This document shows positions 1 through 7,574 of a stretch of DNA of 13,077 nt, in pieces. A program made the position numbers and the translations under genes. The stretch is taken from the NCBI GenBank assembly GCA_964443145.1, contig CAYUBS010000085.1, positions 1 through 13,077 on the forward strand. The letters run 5' to 3'. The notes under the pieces were generated by a model, which saw only the letters and a list, made by a program, of their open reading frames with translations, ran no database searches and was not told where the DNA came from. This stretch comes from JAHEFT01 sp964443145. Lineage in GTDB: Bacteria; Pseudomonadota; Gammaproteobacteria; Xanthomonadales; SZUA-36. Every line of letters begins with the position of its first letter. The first letter of the stretch is position 1.

Positions 1-72
1 AACGCTGAGATTGAGCGGATTGCCTCAGAGATCGTGGACAAAATGCCTGCTGACTTGTGGAATGATGAATGA
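1..72 (+). CDS. C-terminal tail of a probable mobile mystery protein A (partial)
   Basis: The first reading frame is open from the window edge to a TGA at 70-72 and gives 23 residues ending in PADLWNDE. The stop overlaps the ATG of the Fic gene (ATG at 69-71, TGA at 70-72), a 4-base ATGA overlap typical of translationally coupled pairs. Mobile mystery protein B genes are known to sit beside mobile mystery protein A, a small helix-turn-helix protein, so this is the expected partner. The helix-turn-helix would lie outside the window. Identity is inferred from context and from the look of the tail; the fragment is too short to recognise by itself. Confidence 0.55.
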   Translation, partial: NAEIERIASEIVDKMPADLWNDE

Positions 73-662
73 GCGATCTGTTAGACAAACCAACGGGCGC
101 TACGTCCCTCGATCCCGATGAAATAGAGGGTGTTCGCCATAAACACATCACCACCCGGGGTGAACTTGATGAGCTGGAGCAGGCCAACATCGTAGAAGGC
201 ATGCAATGGCTCAAGAAACAAAAGAATCCTCACGTGCTGACCGAAACATTTGTGTGTGAACTGCACAAGAGGCTGTTTGGAAAAGTCTGGAAGTGGGCGG
301 GCAATTTTAGACGAACAGAAAAGAACATCGGGATTGTTCCGAGCCAACTTGCCGTTCAATTGCGCCAACTTCTGGATGACACGAATTATTGGATCGAGCA
401 TGGCACCTGGTCATCAAAGGAACTGGCTGCGAGATTTCACCACAGGCTGGTTTATATTCATCTGTTTCCAAATGGAAACGGACGCCATGCCCGGATCATG
501 GCTGATGCAATACTCACCAAATTATTGAATGAGCCTCCCATTGATTGGGCGGGGGGCTTCAGGCTGGAACAAATGAACCAACGGCGAGATCAGTATATCG
601 CGGCTCTAAGAGCAGCAGATCGACATGATCTCAGCAAATTACTGAAATTTGTCGGGGAATAA
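69..662 (+). CDS. Fic-domain protein, mobile mystery protein B family
   Basis: This 197-residue protein carries a Fic core at residues 131-142 (HLFPNGNGRHAR), matching HxFx[D/E]GNGRxxR except that Asn135 replaces the acidic residue. Fic enzymes usually transfer AMP from ATP to hydroxyl groups of target proteins; the His is the catalytic base, and the acidic residue helps hold Mg2+. The N-terminal stretch (DPDEIEGVRHKHITTRGEL, about residues 16-34) is characteristic of mobile mystery protein B. Residues 39-44 (ANIVEG) resemble the [S/T]xxxE[G/N] autoinhibitory helix, with Ala in place of Ser/Thr. The start overlaps the stop of the upstream gene, which suggests co-translation and a toxin/antitoxin-like arrangement. 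The family assignment is fairly sure. Activity with Asn at the Mg2+ position is uncertain, although Asn there is common in this family. Confidence 0.82.
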   Translation: MSDLLDKPTGATSLDPDEIEGVRHKHITTRGELDELEQANIVEGMQWLKKQKNPHVLTETFVCELHKRLFGKVWKWAGNFRRTEKNIGIVPSQLAVQLRQLLDDTNYWIEHGTWSSKELAARFHHRLVYIHLFPNGNGRHARIMADAILTKLLNEPPIDWAGGFRLEQMNQRRDQYIAALRAADRHDLSKLLKFVGE

Positions 663-733
663 GACCCAGTATCACGTAAAATGAGCGCCTTTTTGAAGCA
701 CACAGCGTTAAAGTGGCAAACGAATTAAAAAGC

Positions 734-737
734 AGGA
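734..737 (+). promoter_or_regulatory. Shine-Dalgarno of prfC
   Basis: AGGA lies 10 nt upstream of ATG 748 and supports that start. The 85-bp spacer between the Fic gene and prfC holds no other gene. I could not pick a convincing -35/-10 pair in it, although prfC probably has its own promoter here. Confidence 0.6.
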
Positions 738-747
738 TTTCCCGGGC

Positions 748-2349
748 ATGAGTGATAGCAATCTATCTAATGAAATCAACAAGAGACGCACGTTTGCGAT
801 CATCTCGCACCCTGATGCCGGCAAGACCACGCTGACCGAAAAGCTGCTGCTGTTTGGTGGTGCCATCCAGATGGCAGGCACCGTGAAGGCCAAAAAGGCC
901 GCACGCCATGCGACTTCAGACTGGATGAAGCTGGAAAAAGAACGCGGCATCTCGGTGACTTCCTCGGTCATGCAGTTCAACTACAAAGACCTGGTCGTCA
1001 ACTTGCTGGATACACCGGGTCACGCCGATTTCTCGGAAGACACCTACCGCACGTTGACCGCGGTCGACTCGGCGCTGATGGTCATCGACTGTGCCAAGGG
1101 CGTGGAGGAGCGCACGATCCGCCTGATGGAGGTTTGCCGGCTGCGGCAAACACCGATTTTCACGTTCATCAACAAGCTGGATCGCGAAGGCCGCGAGCCC
1201 ATCGACCTGCTGGACGAAGTCGAATCCGTACTCGGTATCCAGTGCGCCCCGATCACCTGGCCTATTGGTATGGGCCAGCGCCTGAAGGGTGTTTATCACA
1301 TGCTGGATGACACCATACACCTGTACGAGTCCGGTAAAAATTACGTCACCCAGGAGGCAGAAATCATCCAGGGGCTAGACAACCCCGAGTTTGATAAGCG
1401 TCTGGGCCAGGACGCGGCCGAATTGCGCGAAGAGATCGAATTGGTCCAGGGTGCCAGCCACAAATTCGACCTGGACGACTACCTGGCCGGCAACCAGACC
1501 CCGGTGTTTTTCGGCTCCGCCATCAACAACTTCGGTGTCACGCCTTTACTCGACGCCTTCGTGGCCAACGCACCCCCTCCTGGCCCGCGTGAAACCGTTG
1601 GGCGCAGCGTGCAGCCGAACGAACCGAAAATGACCGGTTTTGTTTTCAAGATCCAGGCGAACATGGACCCCGCCCATCGCGACCGGGTTGCTTTCATGCG
1701 GGTCTGCTCCGGGCGTTTCCACTCCGGCATGAAAATGCAGCACGTGCGACTGGGCAAGGCGATCAAGGCAGCCAATGCACTGACCTTCATGGCGCAGGAA
1801 CGCGGACACGTGGAAAATGCCTGGCCTGGCGATATCGTCGGCCTGCACAACCACGGCACGATCAGCATCGGCGACACCTTCAGTGAAGGCGAGGCGCTGC
1901 AGTTCACCGGCATCCCGCACTTCGCACCGGAACTGTTCCGCCGTGCCCAGTTGCGTGATCCACTCAAGCTCAAGGCCCTGCAGAAAGGACTGGCTCAGCT
2001 ATCCGAAGAAGGCGCGACCCAGTTCTTCAAACCATTACTGGGCAACGAGTTGATACTCGGCGCCGTGGGTATCCTGCAGTTCGACGTAGTCGCCTACCGC
2101 CTGAAAAACGAGTATGGAGTTGAATCGACGTTTGAAAACATCAGCGTGCAAACGGCGCGCTGGGTGAACTGTGACGATGACAAAGTGCTGGCCGATTTCA
2201 GCCGGCAGCTACAGAACAACCTGGCGCATGACGGCGCCGGCCTACTGGTCTACCTGGCCCCCAGCCGGGTTAACCTCCAGTTGACCATCGAGCGCTGGCC
2301 GGATATCCGGTTTGCTGCCACCCGCGAAACGACCATCTTCGCCAGCTGA
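748..2349 (+). CDS. prfC: Peptide chain release factor 3 (RF3)
   Basis: RF3 is a translational GTPase that removes RF1/RF2 from the ribosome after peptide release and contributes to quality control after miscoding. The 533 residues match the usual length of about 530. The G domain is clear: P-loop SHPDAGKT at 20-27 (the SHPDAGKTT form is typical of RF3), switch I around ERGISVTSS (65-73), G3 DTPGH at 88-92 and G4 NKLD at 142-145. Domain II and the RF3 C-terminal domain follow, with the LQFDV/LKNEYGVE region near residues 443-458. A good ribosome-binding site, AGGA at 734-737, lies 10 nt before the ATG. It appears to lead the downstream transporter cluster; the MATE gene starts 4 bp after its stop. 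It is intact. Confidence 0.97.
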   Translation: MSDSNLSNEINKRRTFAIISHPDAGKTTLTEKLLLFGGAIQMAGTVKAKKAARHATSDWMKLEKERGISVTSSVMQFNYKDLVVNLLDTPGHADFSEDTYRTLTAVDSALMVIDCAKGVEERTIRLMEVCRLRQTPIFTFINKLDREGREPIDLLDEVESVLGIQCAPITWPIGMGQRLKGVYHMLDDTIHLYESGKNYVTQEAEIIQGLDNPEFDKRLGQDAAELREEIELVQGASHKFDLDDYLAGNQTPVFFGSAINNFGVTPLLDAFVANAPPPGPRETVGRSVQPNEPKMTGFVFKIQANMDPAHRDRVAFMRVCSGRFHSGMKMQHVRLGKAIKAANALTFMAQERGHVENAWPGDIVGLHNHGTISIGDTFSEGEALQFTGIPHFAPELFRRAQLRDPLKLKALQKGLAQLSEEGATQFFKPLLGNELILGAVGILQFDVVAYRLKNEYGVESTFENISVQTARWVNCDDDKVLADFSRQLQNNLAHDGAGLLVYLAPSRVNLQLTIERWPDIRFAATRETTIFAS

Positions 2350-2353
2350 CCAT

Positions 2354-3712
2354 ATGACGGGACTCATTTCCTCATTTCATTCGCTGTTTCCCGACCGGGA
2401 CCGGCGAAAGATGATCTGGGGAATCGCACTGCCTATCATGGGCGGCATGATGTCGCAGAATGTCCTGAACCTGGTGGATATCGGCATGGTCGGCAAGCTT
2501 GGCGACAGCGCACTCGCCGCGACCGGCATCGGTAGTTTCACCAGCTACCTGGCCATCTCCTTCATCATAGGTCTATCAGCCGGTGTGCAGGCATTGGCTT
2601 CCAGAAGGGTTGGAGAAGGCCGCGATTCAGAAACCGCGATCCCACTCAATGGCGGGCTGTTGCTAGCGCTGATGATCGGCATCCCACTGTGCATCATCCT
2701 GTTTCTGATTACCCCGTGGGCCTTTAACTTCCTGACCGCTGACCCCGAAGTCAGGGAACTGGGCGTTCCTTACCTGCAGGTCCGTATCCTCAGCATGGTC
2801 GCCGTGGGAATGAACTTCTCATTCCGTGGATACTGGAGTGCCATCCACATGGCCGGTATCTACCTGCGTACGCTGCTGATCATGCATGCCATCAACATCT
2901 TCCTCAATTGGGTGCTTATTTTCGGCAACCTCGGCGCACCGGAACTCGGTGTTTACGGGGCCGGCCTGGCTACCACGATCGCTTTGTACATCGGCACCGG
3001 CCTGTATTTCTTTTTTGCCCTGCGCCATGCCAGCGACAAGGGCTTCCTGCACGGCATTCCATCACGTGACACGCTTTGGCAGCAGTTCAAAATATCGCTG
3101 CCCAGCAGCCTGCAACAGCTGTTTTTCTCCGGCGGCCTGGTCACACTGATGTGGATCGTGGGCCAGATCGGAACGGCCGAAGTTGCCGCAATCAACATTC
3201 TGATGACCTTCCACATTACGGCCCTGCTACCCGCATTCGGTGTTGCGCTGGCCGCAACAACACTGGTAGGCAACGCACTAGGCAGGAAGGATCCGGAGGA
3301 TGCCGCGGCCTGGGGCTGGAATTGTGCCGCCCTTACGTTTGTCTATGGCTTGATCATGAGCCTGTTACTGATCCCACTGTCGGAACCCATCCTGGCCATC
3401 TTCCTGACCAACCCGGAAACCCGGCAACTGGCCCATCTGCCGATGGTACTGTGGGCCCTGATGATCAGCTTCGATACGGCCGGCATGGTGCTGATGAATG
3501 CGTTGATCGGTGCGGGCGACACCCGCCGCAGCATGTGGATCAGCCTGATCTGGCAATGGGCTTTTTTCCTGCCGCTGGCCTACCTGGCAGGGCCGGTGCT
3601 GGGTTTTGGGCTGCTCGGGGTTTGGATCATCAACAGTTTTTACCGCGTTGGCCAGGCAGTAAACTGCGCCACGCAATGGTCCGGACGCAAATGGGCCGAT
3701 ATCAGGATATAG
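2354..3712 (+). CDS. MATE family multidrug efflux transporter
   Basis: This is a 452-residue inner-membrane protein with about 12 hydrophobic segments, the length normal for MATE exporters, which expel drugs or metabolites using Na+ or H+ gradients. Family signs are VDIGMVGKLG at 41-50 in the first helix, with Asp42 where NorM-type proteins carry their cation-coupling Asp, and GAGDTR at 386-391 in the second half. The frame is open from an ATG at 2312 inside prfC. I prefer ATG 2354, 4 bp after the prfC stop, because it gives the usual short cytoplasmic leader and avoids a long overlap. Neither start has a good Shine-Dalgarno, so translation probably relies on coupling to prfC. The substrate cannot be told from sequence. 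Confidence 0.9.
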   Translation: MTGLISSFHSLFPDRDRRKMIWGIALPIMGGMMSQNVLNLVDIGMVGKLGDSALAATGIGSFTSYLAISFIIGLSAGVQALASRRVGEGRDSETAIPLNGGLLLALMIGIPLCIILFLITPWAFNFLTADPEVRELGVPYLQVRILSMVAVGMNFSFRGYWSAIHMAGIYLRTLLIMHAINIFLNWVLIFGNLGAPELGVYGAGLATTIALYIGTGLYFFFALRHASDKGFLHGIPSRDTLWQQFKISLPSSLQQLFFSGGLVTLMWIVGQIGTAEVAAINILMTFHITALLPAFGVALAATTLVGNALGRKDPEDAAAWGWNCAALTFVYGLIMSLLLIPLSEPILAIFLTNPETRQLAHLPMVLWALMISFDTAGMVLMNALIGAGDTRRSMWISLIWQWAFFLPLAYLAGPVLGFGLLGVWIINSFYRVGQAVNCATQWSGRKWADIRI

Positions 3713-3746
3713 TGTATACAACAAGAATTAACCGGGGACTCGCTAC

Positions 3747-5018
3747 ATGATCGGAACCATCGCTTTCGGCGTTTTTGGCCTTGCCGTTCTTGTCAGTATT
3801 GCCTTTGCCGTTTCTTCCAAACGCCGTGAAGTGGACTGGAAACTGGTCGCTTCCGGTATAAGCCTGCAATTGCTGTTCGCAATCATCGTGATCCTGGTTC
3901 CCGGAGGCCGCGAGTTCTTTGGAGGCCTGAGCGCCGTTTTTGTGCGCGTGATCAGCTTTGCTACGGACGGTGCAGCCTTTATCTTTGGCCCGCTGGCGGA
4001 TCCATCCAACCTCGGATTCATTTTTGCTTTCCAGGTATTACCCACCATCATCTTTTTTGCGGCACTGATGGCCGTGCTCTACCACATCGGCCTGATGCAA
4101 AAAATAGTCCAGGCGATGGCCTGGGTGATGCTCAAGGTGCTTCGTATCAGCGGTGCGGAATCGCTATCCGTGGCAGCCAACGTCTTCGTCGGACAGACCG
4201 AGGCGCCGCTGGTTGTGCGGCCCTACATTTCGCGTATGACCGAATCGGAATTATTCACCATGATGGTCGGCGGCATGGCGACCATTGCCGGTGGCGTACT
4301 GGCGGCTTATATCACCATGCTCGGTGGCGCAGACGAGGCCATGCGGCTGTTCTACGCCAAGCACTTGCTTTCCGCCAGCATCATGGCTGCGCCGGCCACG
4401 GTAGTCATTGCCAAGATTCTCAAGCCCGAAATGGAGAAGTCGCTGACCAAAGGCGAAGTGACACTGCACGTGGAAAAAACCGCCACCAACGTCATCGAAG
4501 CAGCAGCGAACGGAGCAGCGGATGGCTGGCGACTGGCGCTGAACGTGGGTGCAATGCTGTTGGCTTTCATCGCACTGATCGCCATGATCGATTACCCGCT
4601 GGGCTTGCTCGGTGAACTGATTGGTTTTGACGCGGCAACCGGTCGTGTACTCAGCCTCTCGACCATTCTGGGTTACCTGCTTTCGCCGCTGGCCTGGGTG
4701 ATCGGCGTGCCCTGGCAGGACGCGATAACGGTCGGTGGTCTGATCGGCGAGAAAGTTGTGACCAATGAGTTTGTCGCCTATGCCCATCTGAATGAGATCC
4801 AGGATACGATGAGCCCCAAAGCACTGTTGATCTCCACTTATGCCTTATGTGGCTTCGCCAATTTCTCTTCCATCGCCATCCAGATCGGCGGAATCGGAGG
4901 CATTGCGCCGGACCGGCGTTCTGACCTTGCCCGTCTGGGCCTGCTGGCGGTATTGGGTGGCACACTGGCAACGATGATGACCGCGACCATCGCCGGCGTC
5001 CTGACAGCGCTGGCCTGA
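3747..5018 (+). CDS. Concentrative nucleoside transporter (NupC/CNT family)
   Basis: This 423-residue polytopic inner-membrane protein should import nucleosides with Na+ or H+. CNT signatures are GQTEAP at 149-154, EKVVTNEF at 335-342 and GFANFSS at 369-375. In the Vibrio CNT structure, the equivalent Gln/Thr/Glu, the Glu of the second motif, and an Asn/Ser pair three residues apart (here Asn372 and Ser375) line the nucleoside and ion sites, so the site looks complete. An N-terminal helix, then the Nucleos_tra2_N, gate and C-terminal portions appear in the usual order. GGGGA at 3734-3738 is a plausible ribosome-binding site 8 nt before the ATG. It lies 34 bp after the MATE gene and 1 bp before the next gene, so it is probably in one transcript. 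Nucleoside preference (pyrimidine or purine) is not predictable here. Confidence 0.93.
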   Translation: MIGTIAFGVFGLAVLVSIAFAVSSKRREVDWKLVASGISLQLLFAIIVILVPGGREFFGGLSAVFVRVISFATDGAAFIFGPLADPSNLGFIFAFQVLPTIIFFAALMAVLYHIGLMQKIVQAMAWVMLKVLRISGAESLSVAANVFVGQTEAPLVVRPYISRMTESELFTMMVGGMATIAGGVLAAYITMLGGADEAMRLFYAKHLLSASIMAAPATVVIAKILKPEMEKSLTKGEVTLHVEKTATNVIEAAANGAADGWRLALNVGAMLLAFIALIAMIDYPLGLLGELIGFDAATGRVLSLSTILGYLLSPLAWVIGVPWQDAITVGGLIGEKVVTNEFVAYAHLNEIQDTMSPKALLISTYALCGFANFSSIAIQIGGIGGIAPDRRSDLARLGLLAVLGGTLATMMTATIAGVLTALA

Positions 5019-5019
5019 C

Positions 5020-6900
5020 ATGTCGGGCGGCTCACAATTCGACCTGTTTTCCCAACGGCGCTTCATGCCGTTTTTCATGACCCAGGGGCTGGGTGCATTC
5101 AACGACAATATCTTCAAGAACGCGCTGGTTGCCCTGCTGGTTTTTGAGAGCAGCAGCCTGGCCGGGCTCAACACCGACCAACTGGTCAACTTCAGCGCCC
5201 TGATATTCATACTGCCTTTTTTCCTTTTTTCCGCACTGTTCGGACAATTCGCGGACAAATACGAAAAGTCGATTCAAATACGCCGCGTGAAACTGCTCGA
5301 GTTAGTGATCATGCTGCTGGCGACGATGGGTTTCCTGCTGGATAACATTGCCCTGCTGATCTTCGTACTGTTTTTACTGGGTCTTCAGTCGACGATTTTC
5401 GGACCACTCAAATACGGAATCCTGCCGCAAATCCTGCGCAAGGAAGAGCTGATAGGCGGCAACGCCCTGATTGAAATGGGTACTTTTGTCGCCATCCTGG
5501 CCGGCACGATTGCAGGCCCCCAACTGGCCGGCATCGAGGCCAGCTGGCCATACTGGGTCAGCGCGACCTGCCTGGCGGTCGCCGCCGTCGGTTACCTTTA
5601 CAGCCGGCGGGTGCCGGAATCAGCAGCCGTTGCACCGGACCTGACGATCAACTGGAATATTTTCAGTGAAACAGTCCGTAACCTGAAATTCATCAATCAA
5701 AATCAGACTGTGCTGAACAGCGTACTGGGTATTTCCTGGTTCTGGTTTTTTGGCGCCATCTTCCTGGTGCAAATCCCCAGCTATACGCAAAACGTGCTGG
5801 GTGGCGGAAAGCACCTGATGTCCGCACTGCTGGCCCTGTTTATCATCGGCATCAGCACCGGGTCGCTTTTATGCGAAAAGCTATCGGGCAAGCAGGTCGA
5901 AATCGGGCTGGTGCCGTTCGGTGCGATCGGCCTGACGCTGTTTGGCCTGGATTTGTATTTCGCCTCACCTGCAGCGCCAACCATGGGGATAACAGTCCTG
6001 GAGTTCCTGTCCGACAGCAATAACTGGCGGATCATTATTGATCTGCTGCTGATTGGAATTTTCGGTGGCTTTTACATCGTACCGCTATATGCGCTGGTGC
6101 AGTCCCGATCTGCTGTCGACCACCGGAGCCGGGTCATTGCCGGCATGAATATTCTCAATGCGCTGTTCATGGTGATCGCCGCCGTGACCGCCATGCTGAT
6201 TCTCGGCCCGGCCGGCATGGATATTCCCGAGCTGTTCCTGATCTCCGCTATCCTCAACGCAGTGGTGGCGATCTACATATTCACGCTGGTTCCCGAGTTC
6301 CTGATGCGCTTCCTGGTGTGGATACTGATCCACACGATCTACCGGGTACGGGTGACCGGGATGGAGAACATCCCGGAAGAAGGACCGGTGATCGTTGCCA
6401 GCAATCACGTCAGCTTTGTCGATCCGCTTATCCTCGGTGGCATGATCAGGCGGCCGGTTAATTTCGTCATGTACTACAAGATTTACAAAATCCCGATTCT
6501 GAATTTCATCTTCCGTACGGGCAAGGCCATTCCCATTGCCGGGCGCTCTGAGGACCCCGAAATTCTGAAGACGGCCTACCGCCGCATGCACGGCGTGTTG
6601 GAAATAGGCGATGTGCTGGGAATTTTCCCGGAAGGCAAGATCTCTTCAGATGGCGAACTTAACGAGTTTAAACCCGGCATAGACAAGGTCATCGCAGAAC
6701 AACCCGTGCCCGTGGTGCCGATGGCGCTGTGCCACCTGTGGGGCTCGATGTTCAGCCGCCGCGATCCCTTGTATAAGCGCAGGCCTTATAAATTGTGGTC
6801 CCTGATCGAACTGCGCATTGGTGAGCCGATTCCGGCCGAAGAAGTGAACGCCGCGCGCTTACAACAGGAAGTACAGAAGTTGCGCGGAGACGATAAGTAA
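5020..6900 (+). CDS. LplT-like MFS flippase fused to a PlsC acyltransferase
   Basis: This 626-residue fusion has an MFS transporter at residues 1 to about 430, with LplT-like motifs FNDNIFKNA (27-35) and GPLKYGILPQ (128-137). A PlsC-type acyltransferase follows from about 430 to 626, with the catalytic HX4D box NHVSFVD (462-468) and FPEGKISSDGE (536-546). In E. coli, LplT flips lysophospholipids inward across the inner membrane and Aas (PlsC domain plus acyl-ACP synthetase domain) reacylates them. Here the flippase and acyltransferase are one chain, but the AMP-binding synthetase domain is absent: the protein ends about 80 residues after FPEG. The acyl donor would have to be ready-made acyl-ACP or acyl-CoA (inference). 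The ATG lies 1 bp after the transporter stop, indicating coupling. It converges on the CIA30 gene with a 3-bp gap. Confidence 0.92.
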   Translation: MSGGSQFDLFSQRRFMPFFMTQGLGAFNDNIFKNALVALLVFESSSLAGLNTDQLVNFSALIFILPFFLFSALFGQFADKYEKSIQIRRVKLLELVIMLLATMGFLLDNIALLIFVLFLLGLQSTIFGPLKYGILPQILRKEELIGGNALIEMGTFVAILAGTIAGPQLAGIEASWPYWVSATCLAVAAVGYLYSRRVPESAAVAPDLTINWNIFSETVRNLKFINQNQTVLNSVLGISWFWFFGAIFLVQIPSYTQNVLGGGKHLMSALLALFIIGISTGSLLCEKLSGKQVEIGLVPFGAIGLTLFGLDLYFASPAAPTMGITVLEFLSDSNNWRIIIDLLLIGIFGGFYIVPLYALVQSRSAVDHRSRVIAGMNILNALFMVIAAVTAMLILGPAGMDIPELFLISAILNAVVAIYIFTLVPEFLMRFLVWILIHTIYRVRVTGMENIPEEGPVIVASNHVSFVDPLILGGMIRRPVNFVMYYKIYKIPILNFIFRTGKAIPIAGRSEDPEILKTAYRRMHGVLEIGDVLGIFPEGKISSDGELNEFKPGIDKVIAEQPVPVVPMALCHLWGSMFSRRDPLYKRRPYKLWSLIELRIGEPIPAEEVNAARLQQEVQKLRGDDK

Positions 6901-6903
6901 GAG

Positions 6904-7404
6904 TTACCAGGGGATTTCGCTTCCATCCGGCATGCTTTTGAGGGCTTCAATGGAGTGAATGCGAAGATCAAACGGACCGGGCTCTTTGCTGGTAAGCATA
7001 AAACCGATAAAACGTACCCCAACCTGCTCCAGACCGGTTGTGCCGATGACCGGGGCTCCCCGGACAACGGGCTCAAACGAATCGACCCCCCGTAAAACCG
7101 GACGGGGAGTCCGGTCCGCTAAGAAAAAGGAGCGCCACGCCACCGTCCTGGAGTCGTCGTTTTCACGCAGCCTCAACTGGTATCGTCGTTGGTCACCGGA
7201 TACCTGGAGCCGCCAGCAGGCGACATGCCTGAGCGGGCGATCCAACTCACCCAGCACAGACGTGAAACCGCCGTAGTTTTCGGTGGACAGAGAGCCATGA
7301 AAACGCATTCCATCATCGTCGATTTGCAGTTGGCTGTGGGAAATGCCGCCCATCACACCATCGTTGATGATTCGCCAGTCCAGTAGATGCGGGTCAATCT
7401 GCAT
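6904..7404 (-). CDS. CIA30-family (complex I intermediate-associated protein 30) domain protein
   Basis: This 166-residue soluble protein has no visible signal peptide or membrane segment. CIA30 signatures are WRIINDGVMGG at 10-20 and FHGSLSTENYGGFTSV at 35-50. The family has a galactose-binding-like fold. The eukaryotic member (NDUFAF1) assists respiratory complex I assembly, but bacterial members are largely uncharacterised and occur without a link to complex I, so the name should not be read as a function. The gene converges with the MFS-PlsC gene, 3 bp apart, with no hairpin between the ends. Its ATG lies only about 34 bp downstream of the strong hairpin that ends the fasciclin transcript, leaving little room for a promoter. 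A weak GGATG lies upstream of the start. Confidence 0.85.
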   Translation of the reverse strand: MQIDPHLLDWRIINDGVMGGISHSQLQIDDDGMRFHGSLSTENYGGFTSVLGELDRPLRHVACWRLQVSGDQRRYQLRLRENDDSRTVAWRSFFLADRTPRPVLRGVDSFEPVVRGAPVIGTTGLEQVGVRFIGFMLTSKEPGPFDLRIHSIEALKSMPDGSEIPW

Positions 7405-7438
7405 GACTCAGAATATCATCCATTGCAGCTACGCAAAA

Positions 7439-7462
7439 CGCCCCCGTTTCACAACGGGGGCG
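7439..7462 (-). terminator. Rho-independent terminator-like hairpin (minus strand)
   Basis: The arms CGCCCCCGTT (7439-7448) and AACGGGGGCG (7453-7462) pair perfectly over 10 bp around a 4-nt loop. On the minus strand the hairpin is followed by TTTT (complement of 7435-7438), a short U-tract. Orientation and position fit termination of the fasciclin transcript, about 110 bp after its stop, before the CIA30 gene. The plus-strand side lacks a T-run. Confidence 0.7.
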
Positions 7463-7470
7463 CCTTGCTG

Positions 7471-7523
7471 AATAAAAAAGACCCGCAAAAATAGCATGAG
7501 GAGTGCACAGAAAAGCATGCGGG
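7471..7523 (-). terminator. Second possible terminator just after the fasciclin gene
   Basis: CCCGCA (7482-7487) and TGCGGG (7518-7523) are complementary across a 30-nt loop. On the minus strand they are followed by TCTTTTTT (complement of 7473-7480), a good U-tract. An alternative inner pairing is GCATG at 7494-7498 with CATGC at 7516-7520. The loop is long, so this is weaker than the next hairpin downstream, but its T-run is better. The two may act in tandem. Confidence 0.4.
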
Positions 7524-7574
7524 CCAAGCCTTTACACACGAGAGATCAGTGCGTGCAAGGGAGTAGTAATGGGA

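Noticed and set aside
741..746. CCCGGG palindrome before prfC
   Set aside because: A 6-bp palindrome is expected by chance and lies in the ribosome-binding-site-to-start spacer.
1044..1973. Long minus-strand ORFs opposite prfC (for example 1479-1973)
   Set aside because: They are shadow frames of a high-GC gene, with compositionally biased Ser/Arg/Pro-rich translations and no domain.
2312..2353. Upstream ATG at 2312 as the MATE start, inside prfC
   Set aside because: It would add 14 residues that are hydrophilic and unlike MATE leaders and create a 38-base overlap. ATG 2354 gives the family-typical N-terminus.
3076..3750. 224-residue plus-strand ORF overlapping the MATE gene
   Set aside because: It is an out-of-frame shadow of MATE, Gly/Arg/Asp-rich, without membrane segments or domain matches.
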